From the NCBI GenBank assembly GCA_026120185.1, contig JANUWF010001659.1, forward strand, positions 930,001-994,000: a stretch of 64,000 nt of DNA, read 5' to 3'. Under the pieces are notes generated by a model. The model saw only the letters and a program-made list of their open reading frames with translations. It did no database searches and had not been told where the DNA came from. Source of the stretch: Voacanga thouarsii. Taxonomy: Eukaryota; Streptophyta; Magnoliopsida; Gentianales; Apocynaceae. The translations under genes were made by a program, and so were the position numbers. Below are positions 1 through 11,492 of the stretch, piece after piece. Each line of letters starts with the position of its first letter. Position 1 is the first letter of the stretch.

Positions 1-719
1 CTGAGGGGTGAGTCCTTCCCGGATAAGATGCCAGTTCTAGTGAGTCGTGCCGGTCCGAGCTAGCAGTTTATTTTGTTTCAGTCAAGTGATTGTGTTTTTG
101 CCAGAATGGACACCCGGTGGTTGTTTGGGTATATAGAAGAGGAGTATCTTGCCCAGTAGGCCGATCACCTATTTTTGTCAGTCTGCACAACGTGTTAGGC
201 ATTCTGACCGGTTATGGGGCCCAAAGTGTGGTAACCCATATTCCTTTCTTTCGAGTGGTTGATTTCATTACTTATGTATGGCTAGAAAAGCCAAAACGTC
301 ACTCTTGCTTTTGACTGATGTTTATTGCTTGCCAATGTTTCTCTTATAAAGATTTCACACTTTGCATCCACGAACTGTTTCTGCTAAATATCCAAAGTAC
401 ACACGGACTTACTGAGATTTCTGTCTCACCACATTTTATCATGATTTCAGGTTGATCCTGTTGTGGGTGAGTAGCTGCCTTGGAAGAGAATGTGTTTTTG
501 ATTTTATGTACTGCTTTGGGAGACGAGTGTGGATGATTTTAATTATGGTTTTTCTTTTGGAATATCATTGATGTACTGTTGAAGTATTTTTGGGTTGTAA
601 TAAATTCTTTTAGCTTGAGTATTATTTATTCCAGCAATTTTTATTTGTGACCTAGTTATAAAGACCCCTTGTCCTTTGGACGGGGCGACATCCCCGGCTA
701 GGTTTTCCAGGGTGTTACA
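1..719 (+). repeat. Tekay/Del-type LTR, 3' end fragment
   Basis: The segment ends in GGTGTTACA at 711-719. It is preceded by a block (AAGACCCCTTGTCC, then CGGGGCGACATCCCC) that is the reverse complement of the block starting the LTRs at 42328, 50618, 53059 and 59401. It is therefore the U5 end of a related LTR in the opposite (plus) orientation, truncated by the window edge. No primer site follows, so it is the 3' LTR of an element lying to the left, or a solo LTR. An ATG-led frame at 90-314 matches nothing I know and I treat it as chance. Confidence 0.7.
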
Positions 720-2006
720 AAGGGTGTTAGTTCGAAAGCTGAAACCATTAACATCTCCTAAGCAGATTTGTTGGGCAAAATGATACTCTGATGCTATCTC
801 TCAAACAATTTACTTTCTGAAAATTGCACAATATACTTTTTTTTTTTTAGATTATGCCTTGGGATAATTGTTGATGCTTCGGGATAATTGTTTATTTTCT
901 ACATATTCCTTAACTTATGCCTATTTCCTATCTATCTATCTGTGTTCTGCATATTATTTTTTGCTCTCTTTCTGATTTTCTTTTTTTTTTTTTTTTTGAT
1001 TGATGACAAAAGAGGAGAAAAGATTAGGCTATTGACTGTATGAATGCCTGATATATAGAAATGATTGGGATATGGTTGATACTGTATGAATGACTGATAT
1101 ATGGAAATGGCTGGGATATGGCTGATATATAGGTTAAGACCGATCGACATGAACTATTACTTGAAGTTATGACTGATATGAACTAATTTGAACTGCGTGA
1201 ATGACTTGTGATATGAACTGATAGTAGAATGATATAATATGGTATGATACTTTTTGGAAACTGTTTGATTTACTGGATATAATTATTGACAAATGATTGA
1301 AAGTTTCTGCTTGGATTATTGGGATAATTTTTGACTATAAGGTTGATTTGATGAACTGTTTGATAATCAATTTATGGTCACCCAAAAGTTCGAAGGTATC
1401 TTTGTGACTAAATATGGTTATGATTTTGTGACAAAATCAAAAATTCAGTCAAATGGATTGTTTAAACATTCTTTGAAAGATTGGAAAATTTCATTATTTA
1501 AGCGCATTGTGTCAGGGGGAGTTTTGGACTCATGTTTTTTCTTGATCCAAACAATTCTTTATCTAAGAAGTCATACTGAATTGAGAACATACCTTTTGGT
1601 CATCCAAAACTTGTATCTAAAATATATTTTTGAGAAAAACTCGTTTTATACATACTTGCAAAACTGTTTTGGACATACGTTTTGGACGTTCAAATTTTGA
1701 TTTCTGGTTTTCCCTCTTATTTTGAAATGTTCATATAAGAAATATTAAGGGGCAGTATCTTATCATATGACTTGCCTGCTATCTCTTCTTTATCAAATGA
1801 TTTTGAATATTCATATGAAGATAGGAAAGGCTTTAGGCTCATTGGGTTATGCTTATAAGAAAATGCTTTAAAAATCATTCATCTCATAAGCTCTCTTTGA
1901 GACTTATAATGAGAGATTGCATATTTTTTTTTAATGAAATTTCATCAGCATCTCTCTCAATCAACATGTTCACTCAATACATATTATTTTATGTTTGTCA
2001 TCACTC
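720..2006 (+). other. Unassigned AT-rich DNA, probably 3' untranslated interior of a Sirevirus-like element
   Basis: This stretch lies between the LTR ending at 719 and the polypurine tract at 2007. It holds T-runs near 838 and 979, a 46-bp tandem duplication (1035-1126) and an open frame at 1374-1700 (108 codons) with no motif I recognise. Its position just upstream of the polypurine tract suggests the long non-coding 3' region typical of Sireviruses. That is inference from position only. Confidence 0.4.
1035..1126. repeat. 46-bp tandem duplication
   Basis: Two adjacent copies start ACTGTATGAATG, at 1035 and 1081. The phrases GATATAT and TGGGATATGG are in register, and the copies differ at only a few bases. 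Confidence 0.7.
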
Positions 2007-2020
2007 AAAAAGGAGGAGAT
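2007..2020 (+). other. Polypurine tract of Sirevirus-like element
   Basis: AAAAAGGAGGAGAT lies directly before the TGTTAGC LTR start and follows TTTGTCATCACTC. This is the usual Sirevirus/Maximus arrangement of a TTTGTCATCA-type phrase, an A/G-rich tract and then the LTR. It primes plus-strand DNA synthesis in the family. Confidence 0.7.
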
Positions 2021-3212
2021 TGTTAGCTCTAAGGGCTTTCTCCTATGTTTTGACTTATGACCAACATTGATATAAACTAATTTTTGTAATCTATTGTGAT
2101 AGGACATGTTTGACTTCTGTTCTTCTAAGGCATTCAAATATGATTGTTTGGCAACTCTTCTGTGATTGAATTCAAGTATAGAAGATAAAAAAGAAGATAA
2201 AAGTATATGAAGTTGCATATCAAGAAGTCCTTATAAGAAGAACTTCAGACTAGGAAGTGTTATTAAGGTATTTCTATTAATTCCTATGTCTCTTTACCTT
2301 TTGATTCAATTGATTTTACCTTGAAGCACACAAGGGAAAAGATTTCAAAGTTTTGAAAATCTCAGAATTTTGGATTAAGTAGTTTGGATGTTTCTGCATC
2401 CAAAAGATTCGTCCAAAATCCTGTAAACTATGTTGAAATGTTTCTACCTGAAAAAGTGCCATTTTGGACTTATTTTTTGGATGCATCATCGTCCGAAACC
2501 TGAGTCCAAAATACATATAATTTTAACAGAAAATTATAGCCATTTTTATAACCGTTAGAACTTCACTTTTTGGCTCTATAAATAGCCTCTAAGCAAGATT
2601 AGACATAGGATTTTTGAAACATTCCTCTAAGAAACACTATTGCTCAACGTTTTCAAAAATCTCCTTTTATTAAAAAGCATGAAAGTGAATTCATATTGTG
2701 TCAAAGGTAAAAGTATTTGTGCTTTGTGTCTTAGTGAACATCTGCTCAAACAAGTGAGCTCTTTACTGTTCTATTGATATTCAATCTCTATTGTAGTACA
2801 AGGTTGTGGTGTAAAACCTAGTTGGGGTGAACCTTGTTGTGATTGTTTGTTTGAGAAGTTTTGGAAAACCTAGTGTGGTTATCTTCTCATGTATATGGTA
2901 TTGTTTGATTTCATTAAGTGGAGTAAATGAAATTTGATTGAAAATCCTTAAGTGTGAGTTTAAGATAGTGGACGTAGATCTTGGAAGATCAAACCACTAT
3001 ACATACCATGTCTCATCTATTTTCTTACTGAATTTCATTTCCATTTCTAGTCTAAATTTGAATATATATATCAAAAAGTTATTGGATAGTTTTCTTTGTT
3101 ACCATAAAGTTAGTTCAAGAATCTTGATGATCATTGTTATTCTACAAATCAGACGATTCAAAAAATTTTAGTTTACCAAAAACCTTATTCACCCTACCTC
3201 TAAGGTTTTTCA
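2021..3212 (+). repeat. Sirevirus-like copia 3' LTR
   Basis: The LTR starts TGTTAGCTCTAAGGGC, just after the polypurine tract, and ends AAGGTTTTTCA. An inverted relative lies at 43739-45041; the shared phrases include CTTTACCTT, ACCTTGAAGCACA, GATTTCAAAG and the GTCCAAAA-type stretch. The segment with GTGGACGTAGATCTTGG and CAAACCACTATA also resembles Sirevirus LTRs. It is about 1.19 kb. Because a polypurine tract and interior DNA precede it, it is an element end and not a solo LTR. It abuts remnants of T on its right. Confidence 0.72.
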
Positions 3213-3540
3213 AACGGGAATTGTACATTTTTTAATTCGTAACCGTTCTTTTTCTAACAAAATCGGAACGTCTCAATCATTGTAGAAAGGTGCCGACACC
3301 TCGACTTCGAAGCACGTAAATGGCTAGTCTTTTGAAACTCATCTTTAAATAGCCATGGTCCCCATCATTCCTTCTTCACCGATATGAAATCATTCTTTTG
3401 GAATAACTCTATATTTCTTAGACTTCTATCTTCTTTGTGAAATTCTCCCTAATTTCCTGCATATTTCTTTAATTAGCGAACGTCTAACTTTCTGTAACTA
3501 CTCCCGTTGATCATTCTCCCCTGGCCACGGAAGTCACTGT
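3213..3540 (+). other. Upstream region of the PMD antisense ORF
   Basis: This is non-coding DNA between the Sirevirus LTR and the PMD frame. A TATA-like TTTAAATAG lies near 3342 and pyrimidine-rich DNA follows. It could be the promoter and leader of the antisense ORF. No LTR of T can be seen here, so the T element is cut off at this point. Confidence 0.35.
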
Positions 3541-6205
3541 GGAACATTTACAGTTTGCCTATCCGGAGGGCTTCACCCTTCCCTTGCATCGGGATAACTT
3601 TTCCACAGCCGGCCTTCCCTTCTTTTTCCGCCACTGTCCGCATCCCCTGAAAAACTACAGGGAATGTTGCAATTGTTGTCAGGCTACTTATGGTGCCCTT
3701 TGGGACTAATGGGGCATCCACGACGCCATCATGATGTCTGACTTTGAGATGACCTTCGACCGCAATTTGTTCTCAACTGTTTTGCCGTTCTGGTCCCCAG
3801 TGATCAATGGCTCGATCTTCCCTCACGGCTTGTTCTCCCCTATTATTTTAGATATCTGCACTATCTTGGGCTTTCGTTGCGATAGTGATGAGATCCCCGC
3901 CCTACACGATGAAGAAAACTTACCTACCGTTGAAGCCCATTTGGATAAATCCACCGCCTCTTACGGCAATTTTATGGCCGTGCAAAGGGGCATCGACCCC
4001 GTTTCATCAGAGCAGTAACAATCTATTTTTTTCTAGCTATGGCTTTTGCAAGTATATCCTCTGCTCCTATTCAACAAGGATAAGCAATGAGTACCAATAC
4101 TATGTATCAGCTTTGCTGAGGAAGAAAAGACGTTGTGACCTTGCTTCCCTGGTTTTGGCCCTGGTATATCGGCTGATGAACCAGATGATTTCAACTTTAT
4201 CAGCTGGGGGTGATCCGACAAATCTTGGAGGCCCCCTCTGGGTTATGCAGTTGTGGCTTTATCAATACCTCCCTCAATTCGCCATCAATACTATCTCTGG
4301 GGCCTCTGCGGGTTTAGCCGACTAGAACAACGGCTATCTGCTATTGAAGATTCCTACAAATGGGTTTTCCACCGGTACTATCATGGCTTACCTCTATCAA
4401 AATTGGCTTTAGAACGAGCCCTACTTTTATCCTTATTTTGCCAACCTCTGGCTGACGAAACTCGCCAAGGCACCGGAAGCCTCTCAAGAAACCATTTAGG
4501 CCTAAATGTTGTGCTCCCAAGAACCCCTTCTTGGGGCAAAACTAGGCGCTCAGAGTGCTAAGTCCTCCTACCAATGGTACAACCCATATTACTTTTCACG
4601 TTAATTTGGGCTAATTCAAGATATTACTGCTAACCCTAGTCATATCTCTTCTTACTCTATTATGCCTATCCTATCGGCTAAAGATGTGAGAACATTAGTC
4701 GATAGGTCTTTAACTATCCTCCACTCTTTTGGGTATCATCCTTTTCAGGTTATTAGGGAGGCTACGCCAAACTTTAACCTGTGGTGGCGGCTGCTGAGCG
4801 AAATGCTCTTTTCTGACCCAGTAGAGACGTGGTTGCCCAGACTTGCGAGGTTGACATCGACGGTGGTAGAAGTGTTTGCACTGAAGAAAAGTAAACAGAG
4901 TAAAATCTCTTCCAGTTCGATCACAATGCCGCTATTCTGCATGCCACCAACAAAAAGAACCCCACACTTCCACCTGCCAATGAGGAGAAGGAGGAAGAAG
5001 AAGCAACTATTCTTCCCTTGTTGAGGCGGTCAAAGAGATGACAGGCCCTCCATACTCAGGCATTTGCCAAGGGTCGACTTGGAAACACTTTCTTCCTTTC
5101 CTATGCTTTCCATCATTTGGCTCAAAATTAATAGCATGCTGCCTTTCTTTGTAGAAATAGAAGACCAGCTAGCCGGTGATCTTCGATTCTTCTTCAGAAT
5201 CATCGGCGGCTATGCCCATTATCTTGTGTAAGAATAATAATGGTAGAGGGAGGGACTTTGGCCATTCCACCTTTACCAGTGTCTGAAGTGCCTTCGTCAG
5301 AGAGAATGACGGTTGACAAACCCGTTACGCCTCCTGCGGCTATGGCCCTTGAGCCTCGAACAAAACCTACCCCTTCTCGGCCAGCAACAACTGAAGCTGT
5401 AGTGCTAGAACTTCTGTGGAGTTTGCTGGGAACAGACCTGCCGACTAACCCCTCTTCTCAAGATGCTATCACTCAAGCCCTACTGCTGCTGGCGCAATCG
5501 ACCACTTCCGATGTCCCAATGGAATTGAGATGCTTATCGACTGATAATCTATGGCAAATGCGATTCACCCAGCACTTATTTTCCAATACTCAAAGCAGGC
5601 GGGACGAAGCTTCTCGTCAACTTTAGGCCTTGGGAGCGCTCTAAGCCCAGGAAGAGTTTCTGCAAATGCATCATCAGGAAGCCTTTGCTCACCTAGGCAT
5701 TCTTCGAGCTGATATTTCCACAAGAGTTGAGAGAATTGAGGGCCTTGAGATGCGATTGCGAGCACTCCAGGAGGAATTAGATTCTAAAAAATGGGCCCTG
5801 GATGAGAAGCTTGAGGCCGAGAATGCCTGTCAGTAACTAGTTTCTTCTGTCGAAAAAATGGTAGCCAAATATCGGGGTGATTGGCTAATGCTGGAAACTG
5901 AAGAAAAACTACTCTAGATCGAATTGCAACATTTTGACAAGTTGCTAAATGGTATGCAGTCATTATAGGACAGATTTCAATCTTATTTGGCCACTTTCTT
6001 CTGTAGTCTTGATAAAGTTGGACCCTTTGGTACACAAGCCGGGGATGCCGAAATGCATCCACCTTCAACGGAGGAATCGACTATTAAACCTGAATTGGCC
6101 CTGAAGGAACCTACCGCTCCTACGAAAGAAAAGAGGGAAACCCCAACAGCAGTTGCTCTACCCGAGGAAGATCCAAATCCGCTCGCCATAGTTCATTTTG
6201 CCTAG
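3541..6205 (+). pseudogene. Plant mobile domain (PMD) protein, antisense ORF of Tat element T, degenerate
   Basis: Frames at 3541-4018, 3885-4325, 4253-4561, 5240-5626 and 5987-6205, bridged across stops and frameshifts, make one protein. The N-terminal half carries PMD hallmarks: FWSPVINGSIFPHG then LDICTILGF (3780-3880), a KYILCS...ISNEYQYY stretch (4050-4110), LASLVLALVYRLM (4140-4180) and GGPLWVMQLWLYQYLP (4230-4280). The C-terminal part (about 5560-5960) is rich in Leu/Glu/Arg heptads, as in a coiled coil. A Pro/Thr/Glu-rich tail follows. It runs opposite to the T pol gene and converges with it, with about 200 bp between their ends. From family knowledge, some Tat-lineage elements carry an extra ORF, often antisense, between pol and the 3' LTR, and PMD has been found in such ORFs. 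Its role in the element is unknown. Several stops make it non-functional. Confidence 0.75.
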
Positions 6206-6408
6206 CCGATTGAGACACCTCACATTCCATCTAAAGAGGCTTGACTTCTCTCTCTTTTTTTTTTTTTTTGTCTTTTTACAATGTAGCAGCCATCTGATTG
6301 GCTCTTTTGTGATCAGCCGTTTCATATGAAATGCAACATATATTTTTCTCTCTGTTGTTATTTTTTTTTCTTTTCTTTTCTCTCTCTTTCTCTTTTTTTT
6401 TTATTTTA
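6206..6408. other. Pyrimidine-rich spacer between convergent antisense ORF and pol
   Basis: The plus strand has T-runs at 6250-6270 and 6360-6410 with CTCTCT stretches, so the minus strand is purine-rich. No coding signal was seen. It could hold shared 3' ends of the convergent transcripts. Confidence 0.5.
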
Positions 6409-7485
6409 TTATTCTTCTCCTACCAAGGTTCCCTCCCAGAATGTAGGAAAAAACTTCTTCAAATACTTACCATTTTTGTCATTGTTTACTTCCTTCTCGT
6501 TGGGTGTCATTAGCTGATAGGCTCTTCCATCGAAAACCTGGGTAACAAGAAAAGGTCCCTCCTATGAGGCGGACCACTTACTGTAGTGTAGCTCCTTTGG
6601 TGCCACGGGTAGTATAGTTTTCTAAACCATATCTCCAATTTAAAAACTTCTTCCCGCACTTTTCGATTGTAGGTTCTTACTACCTTTTCCTTATACCTTC
6701 TGATATTCTCCAGTGCTATCCAATAGTCTTCCTCGGCTTGGTCCAAACCCATTGCCAAGGCGTATCTGTATTCCTCAACTGACAAGCAATATTGTTAAGC
6801 TACCCGGGTTGACCGTAGTGATAATTTAGCGAGTAGCATTGCATCATATCCATACGTCAACCGAAATAGAGTAAAACCCGTAGTAGTCTTGTAAGCATTC
6901 TGATATGCCCATAACACCTCTTGAAGGGTTTCGTGCCATCTTCTGGGTTTGTCTTCTTCTATCGACTTTTGGATCATACTGATCAAAGTCTTGTTTGTCG
7001 CCTCGGCCTGACCATTAGCCTGTGCATAATATGGGGAGGAGTGAAGTAACTTAACTTGAAATTGGGTTAGAATGTTGCGTACCTTATCTCCTGTGAACAT
7101 AGTCCCTTGGTTAGCTATTATGGTTTTAGGTATGCCGAATCGGAAAAGGATGTTCTGCTGAAGGAAGGTGATCATGACAGATTAGGTTACTCTGGTCAGG
7201 GCTTATGCCTCTGCCCATTTGGTAAAGTAATCAATTGCCACTAGAATGAAGGTGTGCCCTTTGGTTAATGGCGGGTGAACCTTGCCGATGACGTCTAGAG
7301 ACCAACCCCGGAATAGCCACGGGTTGATGATAAGTCCATGGTAGGGGGTATGAGTCAATGGGCCGTGCTTTTGACATACCTCACACCCAGCTACATAAGC
7401 TACATAGTCCATAGTCATCGAAGGCCAGTAAAATCCATGCAGTTGTAGTGTCCATTTCAACTTAGGACCCGCCTGATGAGCACAA
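6409..7485 (-). pseudogene. Tat-lineage gypsy integrase, catalytic core and C-terminus (element T)
   Basis: Reading down from 7485, this frame has the second half of the zinc-binding domain (CEVCQKHG near 7370). The catalytic core follows, with GWSLDVIGKVHPP and GHTFILVAIDYFTKWAEA. Next come RFGIPKTIIANQGTMFTG (7090-7150) and YYAQANGQAEATNKTL near 7010. The C-terminal tail ends at a stop at 6409 after frameshifts. The second catalytic Asp of the D,D-35-E triad, normally in a TDQG-type context, reads Asn here (ANQG). The protein would insert retrotransposon cDNA into the chromosome. It is cut at 7485 by insertion of copia element C; the rest of the zinc finger lies at 30925-31270. It is inactive. 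Confidence 0.85.
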
Positions 7486-7490
7486 CATAG

Positions 7491-9366
7491 TGAAGGCTTA
7501 AAATGGCAAAAATAATGAAAACGAAGGCATGTTAGGAAAACAAAAATTTAACCTCTGTGATAAAGTAGCCTTCTTCGGACTGGTGTAGATGTTTGTATAA
7601 GAATATTCGAGGCTAGTGGCTCACGTCCTTACAAACGTCTACTGCGTCTCATCCATGCGAAGCTTTCGATCTTCTGAAATGGTGCCCGTAGCACAACCGG
7701 TGAAAGCTTGAAGTTTGGGTTTTGATAAACTTTTACAAAGTTTCAAAGAGTGGGTTTGGCTTCTGTGAATGTAAAATGAAATTACATAGAGCCTTACTTC
7801 TATGAATTGAAAAACTTAATTAATCTTCATAGACCTCTCTCCACTGCAATTCATATACACACCCCGAGAAAGAATAATTTCTCTGCGTGAAAAACAAAAA
7901 GCACCTATGCTTTCTGTAATCCTTCACGCAGAACAACACGGGATTCATCCCGTGTTGTCCTATTTTTAATTAATTAATTAATTAAATTAATAATTAATTA
8001 ATTTAATATTTTTTTTATAAATTTTATTTTACCTTAGTCTTATTCATTAGGCCAGATAAATTATTTATTCTTGGGTTTGAACACCCAAAAATAATAAATC
8101 TCAATTATTTATTTTTTGAATTTTATTAAATAGACCAATAAATAAGAACCAGCCCAAATAGACCAAATAAAATTTCATACATTTTATCTAGTTCTAGATT
8201 AATTTTCTAATTATTCAATTTGGGCTTTAGGCCCTAAATAATTAATTAATGATTTAATCTAGATAAAATAAACACTCTCTCTCGGACCTTTTATTTTATT
8301 CTAGTCCAATAATAAATTAGACTAATAAAATAAAAACCCATAATTATCAAGACTAATTCTTTAACCCAATTGCTTCATGACTTAAGGACCATTTCGAGGA
8401 CCAAAAGATACATCGCATTGGCTACTAAAATGACCAAAATACCCCTACTATATAAATAGTTATATTTTGCGTTTTAAATATTTACTAATATCATCATAAG
8501 AAAATATTGACCCCAAGGACAATACTGCATTAGCAAAGTCTTCAACTTATAGGTGTAATGACTAAAATATCCCTCTACGTATCACCGTGCAATTAGAGAG
8601 GAAGAGTGTACTAATACCTCTCTAATAGACACCTACTATCCTTAGACCTCTAGTCCAATGATCCATGACTCTTGGAATGTTTTTACTTTTCAAGGGAGCT
8701 ACTCTAAAGTAAACATCCAAGTCATGTTCCTTAAGGCCCTGGATAATTAGATTATTTGAACAGTCACAAGGGGTGATATAGTGTAGAAGCTATCTTGTAC
8801 AAGTCTGTCTTAACTAACTAGTCACATATACCTAACATACAAATATATTAGTTCTACGAAAGAACCTCAACTATAGTATATCAAAGTATATGCTTTTAGC
8901 TTCGTCAGACTACCAACTCATACTCAAACGGTAGAATATTAGTCCACGCTGTAGTAGTAATAGTTTGGGTTTCTTTTAAATAGTACTTTTAGAAATCACT
9001 ATTATATGTTATATTCTACGTATTCGAAATACACTTTGCTATAAAGTGAATGGACTACTCAATGTTTAAAGGTAAGTCATTCCCCATTTGAAATTCATGA
9101 ATACAATAACCTATATACGATGAGATTCCTATTCTCATCAATCGGTTAAGAACAAATATTTATGTGTTAAGTAACCCATGATCTATACTTTACTGTGAAA
9201 GACCATCATTCACATGGATTACTTAAACACTATAGGTCCTTTCCAAGCAAAAAATCGTGCAAAAATAAAATATAAATTCACAAATAAATTTTGAGAATAA
9301 ATTCTTTTATTAATAAATTCGATAATTGCATAAGATAATCTAGTCTATAGGGCATATATTCCAACA
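7491..9366 (-). repeat. Element C 3' LTR
   Basis: On the minus strand it runs from TGTTGGAATAT to AAGCCTTCA (1876 bp) and matches the 5' LTR at 29041-30919 along its length. An AT-palindromic block of TTAATTAA units lies at 7966-8005. A TATA-like CTATTTATATAGTAG lies near 8446-8460 on the minus strand and is shared with the 5' LTR and with solo LTR F. Confidence 0.93.
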
Positions 9367-9380
9367 ATCTCCTACTTGCA
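9367..9380 (-). other. Element C polypurine tract
   Basis: The minus strand reads GCAAGTAGGAGATT directly upstream of the LTR start TGTTGG. This is the usual plus-strand primer of copia elements of this type. Confidence 0.75.
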
Positions 9381-9439
9381 CTCTAAGACTAAGAAAGTCT
9401 GTAGGTGCCTACCCCTATGGTACCTAAGTGTCTCTTGAA

Positions 9440-11487
9440 AACTCTCTCAGCCAAAGGCTTGGTAAAAGGATCTGCTAAGTTGTTCTTCGAGGCTATCTAT
9501 TACACCATGATTTTCCGTCTCTGAATGAAATCCTGAATTAGGTGATACTTCCTCTGGATGTGCTTTTCCTTCTTGTGGTTCCTGGGTTCTTTGGATTGCG
9601 AGACTACTCCAGAGTTGTCGTAATACACCACAATCGGTCTGTCCATGTGTGGCACAACTCCAAGTTCTGAAAGGAACTTCCGGAGCCAAACTGCTTCTTT
9701 GGATGCTTCTAAAACTACCACATACTTAACTTTCATGATTGAGTCAGTAATATAAGATTGCTTAATACTCCTCTATGAAACACCTCCTCCAGACAAGGTG
9801 AAGATATATCTACTAATGGATTTTCTCTCATCCTTATCCGCCTGAAAATCTGAGTCTGTGTATCCAGTAGGAATCAAGTTGTCAGCCCTGTAAACCAGAA
9901 TATAATATTTCATACCATTGAGGTACTTAAAAATATGCTTTATAGCTTGCCAATGAACCTCCCCAGGGTTTAATTGATATTTGCTAACTAAGCCTACAGT
10001 AAAGCAGATATTTGATCTAGTGCACAGTATGGTGTACATGAGACTTCCCATAGCCGAAGCGTAGGGAATCCTACTCATCCTCTCTTTTCCTCTTGGGACT
10101 TAGGACAGTCCTTAGAACAAAAAGACAACCTATGTTTGCAAGGGATTATAGCTCCCTTGCATGAGTTCATGCTAAATTTGGCCAGCATTTTGTTAATGTA
10201 TGCCACTTGGGATAATCATAACATTCTCTACTTCCTATTTCAAAGAAGTTTAATCTCGAGAATATAACTGGCTTCTTCCAAGTCTTTTATACTAAATTGA
10301 CTAGATAGCCAAACCTCAGTAGATGACAATATCCCTGCATCATTCTCAACGAGTAGAATGTTATCCACATAAAGGACAAGAAAAACCACATTTATGCCTT
10401 CCAATTTCCTGTATACGCATGGTTCATCCTCATTTTCAATAAAATCATAAGACTTTACAGTCTCATCAAAACAAATGTTCCATATTCTAGATGCTTGCTT
10501 AAGTCCATAAATGGACTTCTTAAACTTGTAAACCATATATTCCAGGCCTTTAGCAATAAAACCTTTCGGTTGGAACATATAGATGTATTCGTTAAGATGG
10601 CCATTAAGAAATGCCGTCTTGACATCTATTTGCCATATCTCATAGTCATAATGACATGCAATGGCAAGAAGGATACGGATGGGCTTAAGCATGACTACTA
10701 GGAAAAAAGTTTCATCATAATCGATTCCCTCTTTTTGAGTATACCCATTCACTACAAGCTTAGCTTTGAAGGTTTTCACCTTCCCATCCGCTCATCTCTT
10801 CCTCTTGTATAACCACTTACACCCAATGGGTTTTATCCTTTCAGGTGAAGCTATAAGATCCCAAACCTGATTAAAGTACATAGACTTAATCTCGTCTTTC
10901 ATTGCTTCATGCCATAGATCTGCATCGGCATTAGCAATAGCTTCTTCGTATCTAGTGGGATCTTGTTCCTGATGGTTAGAGACTAGCTTGAAAGCCTTTC
11001 CTGTCCATCTTTTTAGAACTTTAGATATCCTCCCACTATGATGAAACTCCGTTTGTACAGGTTCTTGAAGCTATGCCTCTTCTTGTTCCATAATCGGGTT
11101 TGAAGAAGTTGATTCCAAAAATAACTTCTTCTCGAGCTCCAACCTTATTGAACTTTTAGTGAAAGTACTTTGATCATCCTCCAAGTATCTAGCATTGGCA
11201 CTTACTAGTACTTTCTGCTTATTGGGATGATAAAAGAAACCTCATTTTGTCCCTTTTGGATACCCAACGAGGTTGTATAATTCTGATTTTGGTTCTAGCT
11301 TGTCTCCCATGATCAGTACATAAGTTGGACAACCCCATATCCTGAGATGATTTAGATTTGGCTTACGCCCAGTCCACATTTTATAGGGTGTCCTAGGTAT
11401 TGACTTAGAAGGCACCAAGTTAGAATGTATGCCATTGTTTCCAAGGCATATCGCCAAAAAGAGACTGGAAGAGTAGTATGAGACATC
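9440..11487 (-). pseudogene. Copia integrase C-terminus, reverse transcriptase and RNase H (element C)
   Basis: Minus-strand order: the end of integrase (11487-11242, with PYKMWTGRKPNLNHLRIWGCP and LVGYPKGTK), a degenerate linker, RT (10779-10240), a bridging stretch, and RNase H (10078-9447). RT shows KARL-like KAKLVVNGYTQKEGIDYDET, WQIDVKTAFLNG and SIYGLKQASR. The catalytic YVDD box reads YVDN. RNase H has GYTDSDFQADKDERKS, then EASKEAVWLRKFL and a YYDNSG box. RT copies element RNA into DNA and RNase H removes the RNA. The family is a common plant copia lineage close to Tork/Ale types; the exact clade is uncertain. Element D separates this part from the rest of the integrase. Confidence 0.88.
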
Positions 11488-11492
11488 ATGCT

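Noticed and set aside
1374..1700. 108-codon frame as an envelope-like gene of the Sirevirus
   Set aside because: No signal peptide, transmembrane pattern or known motif was seen. Position alone does not support it.
3541..6205. PMD frame as an active host gene
   Set aside because: It has several in-frame stops and frameshifts and lies where Tat elements carry an extra antisense ORF.
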